Shown one piece after another: positions 1 through 11,733 of a DNA stretch of 27,500 nt (position 1 is its first letter; every line of letters begins with the position of its first letter). The translations under genes and the position numbers were made by a program. The DNA is taken from positions 80,001-107,500 of the forward strand of contig JACVTC010000138.1 in the NCBI GenBank assembly GCA_016946835.1, in the 5' to 3' direction. The DNA comes from Neocallimastix lanati (nom. inval.). Taxonomy: Eukaryota > Neocallimastigomycota > Neocallimastigomycetes > Neocallimastigales > Neocallimastigaceae. Below the pieces are notes generated by a model. That model worked only from the letters and a program-made list of their open reading frames with translations. It was not told where the DNA came from and searched no databases.

Positions 1-215
1 ATCACATCTAAAAGTTTTAATTAATAAAAAATAAAATAAAAAATATATATATATATATATATATATATAATAAAAATATATAATATATATATATATAGGT
101 ATGAAAATAAGGTATAATAAAGAATAAAAAATAAAATAAAATAAACAAAAATCAATATATATATATGACTTAATATATATATGATATTATATATAATCTT
201 TTTTTTTTTTTTTTT
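1..215. other. AT-rich flank with (AT)n tracts and a T run
   Basis: The stretch has (AT)n at about 43-69 and 85-96 and a T run at about 200-217, directly downstream of the minus-strand stop. No coding segment is seen on either strand. The T run lies where the 3' UTR of the Cys-rich gene would be. Confidence 0.7.
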
Positions 216-814
216 TTACCTAATATTTTCAGGTTGATTATGTGGTTTTGAAGATTTCTTTTTATGTCTAAAACCTAGTCCTTTACAGGAATGACATACA
301 GTTTGAGCTTGAGCTGCATAGCCATAGGACATAACAGGTGTTACTGCAGGTGCTGTCGTATAGGTAGTATAAGGCATATACATCATGGGTTGTTGTAATT
401 GATAAAGTTGCATTTGTTGCATTTGCATCTGTTGCATTTGCATTTGTTGTTGTAATTGTAGTTGTTGTATTTGTTGCATTTGTATTTGTTTTATTTGTTG
501 TTCTTGTTGAAGTTTTTGTTGTTGAGCAATTTGTTGTTCCATTAATTGTATAGCTTGTGTTTCCTCTAATCTTTGTTGAAGATGTTCTTGAGCTATTAAT
601 TGTTCCTGTTGCTTCTCCTGTTCTTTCTCTAAAATTTTTTGATATTGTTGATTTGATATTTGATAATTTTTATGTGTTGGAGGAGTCAACTGTACACTTA
701 TAGTTTCTTTTGATGGTGGGGAGTAAAGACTATGATCTGTTTTTTGAGAAATAATTGAATTTCTATAATTTTCTTTAGTTTTTGTTGGATCAATAACACC
801 ATATCCATTGCAAA
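216..814 (-). CDS. Exon 9 of the Cys-rich gene: Gln-rich coiled coil plus third CxxCxGxG motif
   Basis: This is the last and longest exon. It opens with VCNGYGVID, the counterpart of DCKETGVVD in exon 5, followed by a Ser/Thr/Lys linker. About 75 residues that are mostly Gln with Glu, Lys, Met and Leu come next and are likely to form a coiled coil or a prion-like segment. A Tyr/Thr/Pro/Ala stretch and CHSCKGLGFRHKKKS then lead to the stop at 216-218. The Met/Gln part is built on a CAAATGCAACAGATG-type DNA repeat (minus-strand sense), so its length is probably variable. The exon begins at 814 in phase 1, so an ATG-less internal start is not needed. Confidence 0.75.
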
Positions 815-3319
815 CTTTTTTTTTTTAATAAAAATATAAATATATAGAGAGAGAGGGAGATAAAATGATAGATAATATAAATGTAGATATAAATAATTAG
901 ATAAGGTGGTACATTATAAATAAAATATTTATAGATATATAATATAAAATATATTTAAAGATTTTATAAATATTCATAATTAAATTGTTAATAATCAATT
1001 ACAATTTAATTTTTAATTTTAATTAATTAATAATTTATTCAAAATATATATTTTAGGAAGAATATTAAAATTATTTTAATATTTTTTTATTATTATTATT
1101 ATTATTATTCATTTTATATTATTATTTTTACCTGGACAATCCTTGCAATGGAAACATCTCATTGTGCTGGGTGTAACATTATGAACAAATTTTGAATTTG
1201 CAGGATGGTACCAACCTTTAGCTATTTTATAAATAATTATCAAATTTTATAGTAATTAATATTTCAATATTTTTGATTTAATTATGATTTGTTTCTTATT
1301 AATTACTAAATTATATATATATATTATTATATTTTCTATCTTACCATTACAATGTGTACATGCTTGTTTTCCAACAATAATACCAGCACCAGCGCATACT
1401 TGAAATTATTAAATATTTTTATTTTTAATTTAAATATCGATTTAAAAGCAAATAAAAAATTTTGACATTTCATTCATTAATTATAATATAAAATTAAATA
1501 TTATATTATTACAATAAAAAATAAAAAATAAAAATTTATATATACTTCATACCTCTACAAACACTACAAAATTTGCATGGCTTTCCTGCAGGTTTATCAT
1601 GAGGTATATGACTTTCATGAACAAATCCCAAAGCTTAAAATTATACAATAATTATAATCATTGTTATATTATTAACATTATTGATTATTTTCATTTATAT
1701 TTATTTATTTATTTCAATTTTTATATATTAAAAAAAAAATCAATATGATTAGTGAAAGTTTAAATATAATAATTATTTGATTCATACTAGTTTTAAATTA
1801 TTAATTGTTCCATTATTATATTAATATTTATAATTACTATTATTACTTATTAGCATTTATATTTCTGTGATTATAATTATTATTACTATTTATTATATCA
1901 TTAGTATCATTAGAATTATTATTTATATATATATATTATTATTATATACAATACTGTTTTCCTTTTAATAAATAAATATTTAAATATCGAAGTAATTAAT
2001 CTTTTAAATTTTAAAGTATATTATATATTAAATTTAAAATTCTTTTTCAATATCAAATAGATACTTTTAATATATCTATATTATATTTTTTTAGTATTAT
2101 CATTTTTATGATTAATATATAATATATATTATATATTATACTATTATTTCTTTCATTAGTAATATTAAAAAAAAATAATCCATTTTTGATTTAATATAGT
2201 ATATTATATTTGAAAAATTCTTCATTTATTTCAAATTGTTACATTCAATTATAAATATATACTTTTTGAATTTAATTATATATTTATATCATTATTTTTA
2301 TTTTTGAAATTCTCTTTTCTTTTTATATATATATAGTATCTATGTTTTTTTAATTAACAATTTAAATATAAATACATATTTTATACGTATTAGTGAAACT
2401 ATTATTTAATTTTTAATATTATTTACCACTACAAACAGGGCAAGAACCTCTTAAATGATTTTCAACTTGTGGGGTTGGTGTTAATTTTTCAGAAGTTGAT
2501 TGTTTAGATAATTTTAAATGTTTAGAATTAGTAGTAGTAGATTGTTTAGAAGTTGTAGAATTTGTTGTTTTCTTAAAATTTATATCGACTACACCAGTTT
2601 CTTTACAATCTGTTCATTATTTTATTAATTTTTATAATTATTAATAGTAATTTATTAATATTTTTTTTTTTTTTTTAATTTTTATTTTATTTTATTTTAA
2701 TTAGTTTAAAATAAAATACCTGGACAAGTCCTACAATAGAAACATCTTATATTATCGGAAGCATCATGTGGATGTGGTGAATCATGAAGCCAACCTTTAA
2801 CTATTAAATAATTATTAATTATCAATTAAATAACATTTAACAATTAATCACAATCAATACTATAAATAAATTTTATACATTGATTTATAATTTTAAAATT
2901 CTAAAATAATATGCTTACCATTACAAGTAGTACAAGGGACTTTATTTATAATTGTTCCAGTTCCTTGACAAGCTAATTTAATTAAATATAATATTAAAAT
3001 TAAAATTAATTCGATAAAAAGAATAAAACAATATATGGTATTTTTATTCTATTTATTTATTTATTTATATAATTCAATATTTTAATGAATAAATTATTAA
3101 AACATACTTGTGCAACTTTTACAATTTTTGCATTTAACATTTTTTGCTTTATCATGTTTAATTTCATCATTTATATGTATAAATCCTGCCCCTATTTTTC
3201 AAAATTAATCAATTATATCTTAGTTATTATTATAAAAATTATATAAATAATATTTTCATTCTAAATTATATACCTTGACATCGAGGACAGGCTTGCTTCG
3301 TATTCATATTATTATTCAT
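216..3319 (-). CDS. Nine-exon Cys-rich repeat protein (DnaJ-like CxxCxGxG modules) with Gln-rich tail; exon 2 appears frameshifted
   Basis: I do not recognise a named family. Exons on the minus strand, in order, are 3319-3274, 3190-3108, 2972-2919, 2800-2720, 2609-2427, 1633-1553, 1398-1345, 1221-1132 and 814-216. Each intron reads GT..AG, and apart from the exon-2 defect every junction is phase 1. The product would be about 423 residues. It contains two full Cys modules of CPxC-xGxGF-HDK, CKxC-xxC, CxGxG-I, C-xx-CN-KGW and RCF-x-CxxCP, and a third partial one (CHSCKGLGF) near the C-terminus. A Gln-rich coiled coil precedes that third module. The motifs recall the DnaJ zinc-binding domain, but there is no J domain, so zinc binding is inferred. 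The terminal TAA overlaps a GTAA, so an intron leading off the left edge is possible, but nothing coding is seen in 1-215. Exon 2 lacks one T (see the pseudogene entry), so the gene may be broken. Confidence 0.72.
3108..3190 (-). pseudogene. Apparent 1-base deletion in exon 2 of the Cys-rich gene
   Basis: Exon 2 is 83 nt, while the homologous exon at 1553-1633 and all neighbouring exons keep phase 1, so 84 nt are needed here. The minus-strand reading after the acceptor is GG-GCA-GGA-TT-ATA-CAT, where the other copies have GGA-TTT (Gly-Phe). The break lies at about 3181-3182. Continuing in the exon-1 frame reaches TAA four codons after GGA. No alternative AG acceptor nearby repairs the phase. 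Downstream of the break the frame is clean and shows the expected HDK and CKxC motifs. This is either a real frameshift or an assembly or sequencing error in a run of A/T. Confidence 0.6.
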
Positions 3320-4249
3320 TTTTTTATTTTTTTATTTTTTTTTTAAGTTATTTTTTAAATACTTAATTTATTTAATTTGTTCTTTTTATGTATTTCTCTA
3401 AATATTTATGAAATTATGATTTATATAGTGTGAATGAAGAATGGAAAACAAAAATAAAAAAAAAAAAAAATTAAAGAAAAAAATAATAATAATATAATAA
3501 GTAAAGAAAGTAAATTTCTTCTTTTTAATTTTTAATTATATCATGTTAATAAATTGTTTTTTGAAAAAAAAAATATATTATTTTACTTTTTTTTTTTTTT
3601 TTTTTAATAATACTAATTTTAATAATAATAAAGTAAACAATACGTTCTATTGTTTATTATTTGGTTAGGTTATATTTAATATATATAAATAATTAGTGTT
3701 ATGTCAAAAATGTTAAGGAGGTTCTATATAATTGATTTTACGTATAATCAATGTATACATTACTTAAATATTTATAGATTTAATATATTTTTATACCAAT
3801 AAAATTAGAATATAATATAACATAATTAATTAAATATATGTTTTATTTATTATTTTAATTATAGTAATTACATAAATAAAATTTTAATATTTAAAGGATT
3901 AGAATAAATATAAATATATATTTAATAATGATTTACAATATTATAATTATTCCAATATTATTGAATATTTAAAATAAAAATTATACTAAACAATGAACAA
4001 TATTATAAAATGGTTTTAATTAATTTTTAATATCGATATAAAAATAATTTATATTAATGAAATTTAAAATTTAAAAATCAAAAGAAAACTATAATTTAAT
4101 AATACAAAATATAAAATTTGATATAAAATAGGTATTTTTTAAAAAAAAAAAAAAAAGTATTAATCTATTAATTTTTTTAAAAAAATAATATGAAATGAAT
4201 TTAATAAAAAAAAAAGTTAATAGTTAAAAAAGTAAACAAATATATATAC

Positions 4250-4445
4250 TGAATACAATACAATAAAATAAAAAATTAATGATATATATAAAGAATTAAT
4301 GATATTTAAATAAAATAAAATAAAAAGTTAATGATTTATAAATAAAATAAAATAAAGAATTAATGATAATGATTTATAAATAAAATAAAGTATTAATGAT
4401 ATATCAATAAAATAAAATAAAAAATTAATAATATATATAAATAAA
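4250..4445. repeat. Degenerate AT minisatellite, unit about 25-40 bp
   Basis: A unit of the form AATAAAATAAAATAAA plus ATTAATGATWTATA recurs about six times with variable numbers of the AAAAT sub-unit. It is a compound repeat, not a simple microsatellite. Nothing suggests that it is transcribed or coding. Confidence 0.6.
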
Positions 4446-4623
4446 AATAAAAATTAGTAAGAATTTTAAAAATAAGAAGAGAAGTTTGCATATTTTTATT
4501 ATTATAATCAAAAATTTTATAATTTAGAACAAAAATAAAATGTTTTAATATATATATATATAATATAGAAGAATGAAATAATTAATGTATTAGAAATATA
4601 ACGATATAGTTATTGTAATATAT

Positions 4624-4741
4624 TAATTATAATTACTATTTTGCAATAATATATATTTTTAATATTTAAAAAAATAAAGAAATAATTATAATTACTATTT
4701 TGCAATAATATATATTTTTAATATTTAAAAAAATAAAGAAA
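4624..4741. repeat. Exact 59-bp tandem duplication
   Basis: Positions 4624-4682 are repeated base for base at 4683-4741. The unit contains TTTGCAATAATATATATT and ends in AAATAAAGAAA. Because the copies are identical inside fast-changing intergenic DNA, the duplication is probably recent. Confidence 0.85.
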
Positions 4742-5474
4742 AATATATTGAAATGTTTCCTTTAATGATTATATATACTAATATATGAAATTATTAGATA
4801 CTACAAATGCTCATTACAATTAATGAATATTATGCTTGACAACATTATATATTTCAAAAAAATTAAATATGTATATATTTTTTATTTTTTTTTTTTTTTA
4901 TAAAAAGATTATTAAATAAATTATATATAAAAAAAAGAAAACTTAAAATTTATTAAATTATTAAATATTGAATAAAATAAAAATATTTCGTTCATATTAA
5001 AGTTTTTGAAACATAATTTTAATGTTAATACATTATTTTTTGGTAACGAATAAAATTTCTGAATCAATATGATTTTTACAATAATTTTTATAATTTAAAT
5101 TTATGGATTATACATTAAAGTTTGATAGTATTATATTTATATAAAATAATAAAAAGTATTTTTTTTTTTTATTAGGGTAATATAATTTACTGATTATAAA
5201 AATTTATAATAACAAATAATTATGATATCATTAAAATATTTTTATTGATAATATTATAAGTATTATTAAAATATTTTTTATACATATAAAATACAATTTT
5301 TAAATAAAATCTAAATTTTAATTATTTGTTATTATTATTGGTATTATTAATAATGTTAATATTATTATTGGTATTAAAAAAAGTATTTTTAAGTTTATTG
5401 TTTCATAACATAAAATAAAATTATAATCATATCAACAATAAAAATATTAAAAATACTTTCAATATCTAATATAA

Positions 5475-6330
5475 TCATATTTTTTTCAATAATGGAAATG
5501 AATTTTGTAAATATATTTTTTTCACTAGATTATATTTTAAATTATAAAATGAAAAACCGTTACCCTGTATCTTTGTATACTGATAAAATTCATTAATGAC
5601 ATTTTCATCAATAAAATTAACAGCAATTTTATTAAAAAGTAATACAATAGAGTTTTTCAGTTTTTTTCAATTGCTGAATTTTATATAAGGATAACACATA
5701 TATATTATTAGTAATTATTAATTATTATTATTATTTATAATTTATATATATATTTAATAATATTTTTAAATTTTAAAACTATAAATATATTGTATATATT
5801 GTAATTTTTAAAATTTATAAAATAATAAGATATTTATATAATTTTTCACTTATATTAACAAAATTAATTTAGAATTAGCTAATACAACAAAACAGTATAC
5901 TCTACTTTCAGATAATTATTTAATATTATTCAATGGTTCAGTACTATAATCTTCAGATATCCTTAATGAACTTTCAGATAAAGTTTGATTATGGGATGTC
6001 ACTTTATAGTATTTTAAATCATTATGATATCATCTATAGATAGCTTATCAATAATAATGAGATAATGATAGTAAATAACATGGTATCTTTTGTAACTTCT
6101 TGAGGTGCAATATCTCTTAATTCACAAAAATATTCATATTTAATTTCATTTATATTCTTTAGACATTGAAATGTTCATAATTATAGTATAAGTCGTAATT
6201 TTATTTGTGATTATTATATATAAATTATATTTAGTGTAATCATCTCATGTTTTACTGAGTGTGATAGATCCTTCTAATATACTTTTAGTCACTAGACAAA
6301 TAATTTTAAACTCGGATTTTCAGTTCTTTA
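5475..6330 (-). pseudogene. Decayed coding segments of unknown identity
   Basis: On the minus strand, short open stretches with protein-like codon use follow each other in different frames. About 45 residues at 6170-6034 include CELRDIAPQEVTKDTMLF and end in a hydrophobic IIISLLLISYL. About 30 residues around 5990-5925 include NQTLSESSLRISEDYS. About 63 residues at 5667-5475 include FIDENVINEFYQYTKIQGNG. Upstream, at about 6290-6240, CLVTKSILEGSITLSK is readable. Stops and frame changes separate them. The base composition is less extreme than the surroundings. I cannot assign a family; it may be a dead gene or a gene with many unrecognised introns. Confidence 0.35.
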
Positions 6331-7772
6331 ATCATATTTATAAATTTTATTTTTATTTTTTTAACAATAGATATATTTAAATAGATACTCATATTTATGA
6401 ATAGTAAATATATGAATAATGAGTTTAATATTGAAAAAATTTTTTTCTTAAAGGCAAAATTTTTTGAATGTCATATTGTCATACTTTTTTCATAACAATG
6501 TAAATTTAATAACAGTGCATATTTATATAATATGTTAATAATTATATTTTAAATAATAAATAAATTAAATATAAATTTTATATATATATTTTATAAAAAT
6601 TAACAAATTAATCAAATGAGTATATTCATATAAAATAAGGATTATAATTTACATCTTCATTTCATCATTTCATTAAAAATTTTTTAATTATATAAATTAC
6701 TAAAAAAATTTTTTTTTTTTTAAAATAGCTTGAGTGATTAACCAATGAAATCAATGTTTTAATTTATAATTCAAATCAAATAAGGTTCAGTAAAAATAAG
6801 AATTTTATGATAAATGCTTAACACTAAACTATTCTGTATACAATGAAAAAAAATTTTTAAATGTGGAGTTAGACTTTACATACTTGATGCGGGATCAATA
6901 GTGTATTTCACAATGTGGCTTATAAAATTTTTAAAATAGAGCCATACATTTTTAAGATATTCTATACAATCATAAATAAATATATAAATAGTTATTATTT
7001 CAAAAGAAATAATAATATATTTTTCAAATTTTCAATTGAATATTATTAAATAACTATTTTAAAAGTAATAATATATATTATTAAAAAAGAATTATAAAAA
7101 ATTATTTTTACAATTGAATATTAATGAATTATATATATAAAAAAGAATATTTATTATTTATTTAATTATATATTTAATTATTAAAAATAATCCACATACG
7201 AAAATATGCCAATTGTCCTCCTTTCTCTTTAGTTCAAATCCAAAAAAAAAAAATTAAATACAATAATTTTAAATTATGTATATAATTGAATTGAATAATT
7301 ATTATAAATTATATGATAAAAATATTAATAATTATTTTATTATTATTAACTATATTTTATATATTTTTTATACAGAAGTTAGAAAAATAGACAAATAGAT
7401 GTATAAATAAAAATAATAATGAAATATATAAATAAAACAATAATAAAAAATAAAATAAATAAAAAAAATTGATACTAATTATTTTTTATTTTATAACATT
7501 ATTAACTAGTGTCCAAATAAATAAATATATTCATATTTTTATTATCGACATTTTTTCTTAGTTCTATTATTTTCACCTGATATTTTATCAATATCTGAAG
7601 AATTTTAGTATATTTAAACTAATTATTGAAGCTGGAATTATATAATTTTAGGGTTAAATTTTGCTATAAAAAGGATTTTAAATGAAACTTTTTTTACTTC
7701 ATTGAACAAAATTATCATTCAAAATATCAATATTTTTTGTTTTTAATATATATTTTAATATGTATACATTTC
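6331..7772. other. AT-rich intergenic DNA with a possible small relic
   Basis: It is mostly simple AT-rich sequence. On the minus strand near 6970-6875 a 31-codon open stretch contains ECLK-like text (DCIEYLKNVWLYFKNFISH) before a stop. It is too short to name. No RNA gene is convincing; a GTTCAAATCC at about 7233 lacks any tRNA fold around it. Confidence 0.4.
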
Positions 7773-7881
<109 letters not shown>

Positions 7882-8534
7882 TATAGATGATAAAAAGCTT
7901 AACAACTTATAATACATTTCATTTTAATATATTTAATAATTTTTAGATACTGAAAAAAAAAGGAAGTTATTAAGAAATTATATATATACAATCCTTTAAT
8001 GAATAACTTTTTCCATAATTTATTTGAAAAAATAAAAATTTATTATAACTTTCAATGGATCAGGAAGTTCGTTTAATTTATTATTGTTGATTTCATTGTA
8101 TTAATTATTAAAATCATATAATATTCATAAGATTTTATGCTCTTATTAAAAAATAAATAAAATGAAAATGAAAAACGAGAATAAAAAAATTTTTTATTTA
8201 ACGAAAAAAGCTTTCATTTGATATTTTTTCTTTAAAAATAAAAACAAAAAACAATATAATAAACTATATATTTATAGAATGGTGAAAATAACTTTCATAA
8301 TACCTTTAAAAAAAGCAAATAAACAAACGTTATTATATGCTTTCATGATGGATATTGCTAAAGTTTGGAAGTTTCAAATTAAAATAATAAAATGAAGTGA
8401 TATTAATCACTTAATAAATAATTTGACATCCATTTAATTAATGTTATTAAATATATTATTTTCATTCATTGATCAAAAGGGAAAAAATCACTTTGTCAAT
8501 TTATTTTAATTAACATGTAATTTATTGTTACTAT

Positions 8535-8569
<35 letters not shown>

Positions 8570-8643
8570 TTTTTTTTTTTTTTTTTTGGCTTTTCTAATT
8601 ATTAATTCATTTGCTTTTTTTTTTTTAATTATTTAGTTTATTT

Positions 8644-8690
<47 letters not shown>

Positions 8691-8786
8691 ATCTAGCTAT
8701 TTACTTTTTTTAATAATTTAGTTTATTTATCTATTCACTTTTCTAATTATTTAGTTATTCATTTATAAATTTTATTATTTAAAGAA
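7882..8786. other. AT-rich region downstream of the acyltransferase gene, with (ATTT)n and long T runs
   Basis: No coding signal is seen. (ATTT)n lies at about 8532-8570 and runs straight into a T run. An uninterrupted run of 37 T is at 8650-8686. The phrase AATTATTTAGTTTATTTATTTAC followed by T runs recurs about three times in 8620-8770. On the minus strand this is the 3' flank of the acyltransferase gene. Confidence 0.65.
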
Positions 8787-10058
8787 TTAATTTTTTGATA
8801 CAATGTTTTCTGGAATGAAAATATTATTCATTTCTTCTTTTACAATATCAACATATTTTTGATCAAAGCCTACTGGCATAATTAATGCAATGATTAACTT
8901 TTCAGATGTATGGTAGGCATGACAGTAAAAGATATATCCACCAAAGTTACCATTATAGACAAAATGAAGAATTGGTAAATTACCATCAATACGTCCAAGA
9001 TTTGATGAATGAACTACAGCTTTAAAGTGAGGATCTGGAAAGTCAAAAGTTGGTGTAAATTGTAAAGTTTCAGGATTAATTAGAGAAGTACCACTTAAAA
9101 TTTGACGAACATCATCGTTTGATTTGATAGATTCCTTCAATTTTTCTTTACAATGTTCAAGATCTTGCATTAAAGTTTCCTGACCAACGACACATGGATA
9201 TACACCAGCAACATTACAATATAATTTTTGGTTTTTGAAAGTTTCAGTAGCATATTGGGAATTTCTACTATTACATGGAGTAACACTCCAAAGTGGTGTT
9301 TCTTTTGGTAAATTATTATATTTTCTGGCAGCACGACTCATCATGGCGATTAGCATGGCTTGAACAGTGATACCAGTTTTCTTCATGAAAGTAGCAATTG
9401 GAGCATAGTCGAAAATATGATGAAGAGTAATATATTGATATGGACCTGGAATTTTTGGTAAAATAGAAGCCTTATTAATTTCCTTCCAAACCTTTGGTGG
9501 CTTTTCAAGTGATTCATCAATATTTTGATAGCATTCACATTGGCCGTAAGATGGAAGTGGTTCTTCCACTTTTTCTAATTTTTCACCATTTATAACTCTT
9601 CTAATAAGGCTAAACATAAAAGATAATGATCTTGCATCACAAACACTATGATTAACAATAAAAGTAAGTTTAGTTTTGTTATTTTTAAGTTGGCAAATCT
9701 TAAAGTAATACATAACAAATACATCATTATTTTCTTCATATTTTGGATCATATGGAATAACATATTTATCTTCATTCTTTAAATAGTTATCAACCTCTTC
9801 ATTTTCATTCCATTCTACTTCTTCTAAATGAAGTTCAAAAGGTTTATTTATCCAAAATAAATCTTTACCTATTCTTTTAATAGCAAGGTTAAAGCATTCA
9901 ATTTTTGATAAATTTTCTTGAGCATTTTTTTTGAATTCTTCAGCAGAAAATTTTGGGAAAACATCAAAAATATTTACATAAGTACTAACAGTAAAAAATT
10001 CATTACCATTAATTGGTCTAATAATTCTGCTATCTTTTTCCTTATATTGCTCCCACAT
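8787..10058 (-). CDS. HxxxD-type CoA-dependent acyltransferase (alcohol acetyltransferase / condensation-like)
   Basis: This is an intact intronless 423-residue protein. The signature HxxxD is HSVCD at residues 137-141, in the usual setting of a preceding hydrophobic strand (LTFIVN) and a following helix. A second superfamily feature is SSNLGRID near residues 351-358, like the conserved S-N-x-G segment of the C-terminal lobe, and NFGGYIFY follows at 380-387. The DFGWG motif of plant BAHD enzymes is absent. Fold, length and motifs fit alcohol O-acetyltransferases, PapA-type acyltransferases and NRPS condensation-like enzymes, which transfer an acyl group to an alcohol or amine. The substrate cannot be told. 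There is no signal peptide, so it is probably cytosolic. The start has AAAA before ATG and an A/T-only leader. With no introns beside intron-rich neighbours, transfer from bacteria is plausible but not shown. Confidence 0.85.
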   Translation of the reverse strand: MWEQYKEKDSRIIRPINGNEFFTVSTYVNIFDVFPKFSAEEFKKNAQENLSKIECFNLAIKRIGKDLFWINKPFELHLEEVEWNENEEVDNYLKNEDKYVIPYDPKYEENNDVFVMYYFKICQLKNNKTKLTFIVNHSVCDARSLSFMFSLIRRVINGEKLEKVEEPLPSYGQCECYQNIDESLEKPPKVWKEINKASILPKIPGPYQYITLHHIFDYAPIATFMKKTGITVQAMLIAMMSRAARKYNNLPKETPLWSVTPCNSRNSQYATETFKNQKLYCNVAGVYPCVVGQETLMQDLEHCKEKLKESIKSNDDVRQILSGTSLINPETLQFTPTFDFPDPHFKAVVHSSNLGRIDGNLPILHFVYNGNFGGYIFYCHAYHTSEKLIIALIMPVGFDQKYVDIVKEEMNNIFIPENIVSKN

Positions 10059-10608
10059 TTTTATATATTAATTTATCTTTTGTTACAATAAAAATAAAAA
10101 TAATGAAGAAATGAAGTAAACAAATGATAAATAATTTGTTTATATATGCCAGATTTTTTTTATTCTTATTTTTAAAATCTTTTGCCATTAAATTAAATTT
10201 TTATTAATTTTTTATTTTTAATAATTTTAACTTTTTAAGTTAGATACAAAAATAATAATTCATTGTGGAAATAAAATTTTTTATATTATAAAAATATAAC
10301 AAAAACCTAAATAATTAATAAATAAATAATTATTAAATTGAAAGTAATTATAGAAGGTATTATAGACATATAAAATAAATTTATTAATATATAATATAGC
10401 ATATAATGAATATTCTTATAATATATAAATAATATGTAAAGAAATATAATAAATATTTAATAAAACATATAATAAAATTGTTAAATAGAAGATTTGCATT
10501 TCATATTAAGGATAGAACTTTCTCTATATGGAAATAATTTAGAAAGTATCTTTTTTTTTTTTTTTTCTTTTTTTTTTTGTTCAAAGATAAAGATAATAAT
10601 AATAGTAA

Positions 10609-10655
<47 letters not shown>

Positions 10656-11267
10656 ATAGATAAATAAATAATAATAAATAATAATAATTATAATAATTAT
10701 TGATATTAAATTAATAATATATTATTAAAATATTATACCAAAGTTGTTTTTTTCCTAACTTGTAAGGAAGGAGTATTTTAAAACTTTCAATTATAATATT
10801 TTGAAAAAAATTTTATTTATTTGTTTTATAATTAACTTTATTAAAACATAAACAATTTTTACAAATAATTTCACTAAATTATTTATTATATAAAGAAGTT
10901 ATATTTCAAATAATATAATTCAAAATTAAATTTATTAATAAAACCTCATTATATTTATTATATTTGACTAATTATTTCCTCTCAAATAAGAAGTTCCATT
11001 TTCAAAAATTATTTTTATTTTTTTTTTATGAATTATTATTCTTTTTAAGAATATAGTTCATAATATAATTTAAGATATATGTAATAATATAATTAAAATA
11101 TAAAATAATATATAATAAAATTTATAAATATATATTAATAAAAATATACAATCTTAATATAACTTTAAAAAATAACAAAATATAAACAATGTTATTGTTT
11201 ACTTTTTCATTGTTTACTTTTTCACAATTAAATAATTTTAAATAATTCTTTATCAATTATAATTAAA
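10059..11267. other. AT-rich intergenic region upstream of the acyltransferase
   Basis: It contains the A-rich leader of the acyltransferase gene, a T/C run at about 10551-10580, an (AAAT)n array at about 10609-10671, and a 16-bp direct repeat (ATTGTTTACTTTTTC twice) at about 11192-11224. I see no coding segment on either strand. Confidence 0.6.
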
Positions 11268-11453
11268 TCAGGTTATATCCCAGTTGTTAATCCGTATATA
11301 AGGCTTTTGTCTCAATTCTGCCCTATGACCATTTTCAAGGTTTTCCTTACAAGAGGTTTTACGGAATTTAGTGATTATATATATTATTATCAGAAGTGTC
11401 CATGTAGATTATATTCTACCTGTGATGTAGATATATTCTTCTAAATTACAAGG

Positions 11454-11462
11454 AGCAAGTTC
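11454..11462. repeat. Left target-site duplication of the MITE
   Basis: AGCAAGTTC lies directly before the GGGAG terminus. The same nine bases follow the CTCCC terminus at 11734-11742. Confidence 0.8.
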
Positions 11463-11733
11463 GGGAGAGTTGCATTTCCCCAAATTGCATTTCTCCAGGT
11501 TGAATTTCGACAAGTGGAATATTGATATAAATAAATGAATAAATAAATAAATATTAATTCAAAATAATTTTTTTTAAAATTGTTTTTATTCAATATTAAT
11601 AATATTTAATTTTATTTATTTATTTATTTATTTATTTAATAATTTATAATTTGGCGAAATACCACATTTTTTTATACGCCACATGCTTTCAAAAAAATTG
11701 GCGAAATGCAATTTGGCGAAATGCTCCACTCCC
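11463..11733. mobile_element. 271-bp non-autonomous inverted-repeat transposon (Mutator-like MITE type)
   Basis: The element begins GGGAG and ends CTCCC. Its first 35 bases match the reverse complement of its last 35 at about 30 positions. Inside each arm, GCATTTCNCCA is directly repeated, so the TTTGGCGAAATGC motif occurs about four times, including one internal form near 11653. The 9-bp direct repeat AGCAAGTTC flanks it exactly (11454-11462 and 11734-11742), which is the target-site duplication length typical of Mutator-like elements. The interior is AT-rich with an (AAAT)-type array and encodes nothing. It must be mobilised by a transposase from elsewhere. It sits inside an older coding relic whose frame continues across it. 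Confidence 0.8.

Larger units (their letters stand above)
3320..5474. other. AT-rich intergenic region upstream of the Cys-rich gene, with satellites
   Basis: I see no coding segment here on either strand. It holds homopolymer A/T runs, a small inverted repeat (AAACAATA..TATTGTTT, about 3635-3656), an AT-rich minisatellite and an exact 59-bp duplication, both listed separately. The first part is the presumed 5' UTR and promoter of the minus-strand gene. No clear promoter motif can be named. Confidence 0.6.

Noticed and set aside
216-3319. DnaJ chaperone
   Set aside because: The CxxCxGxG motifs are similar, but there is no J domain with HPD, and the module order and Gln-rich tail do not fit.
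7190-7250. tRNA suggested by GTTCAAATCC
   Set aside because: No acceptor stem, T stem or anticodon arm can be paired around it.
9590-9775. Minus-strand open frame inside the acyltransferase gene
   Set aside because: It overlaps the acyltransferase in another frame; the acyltransferase has family motifs and this does not.
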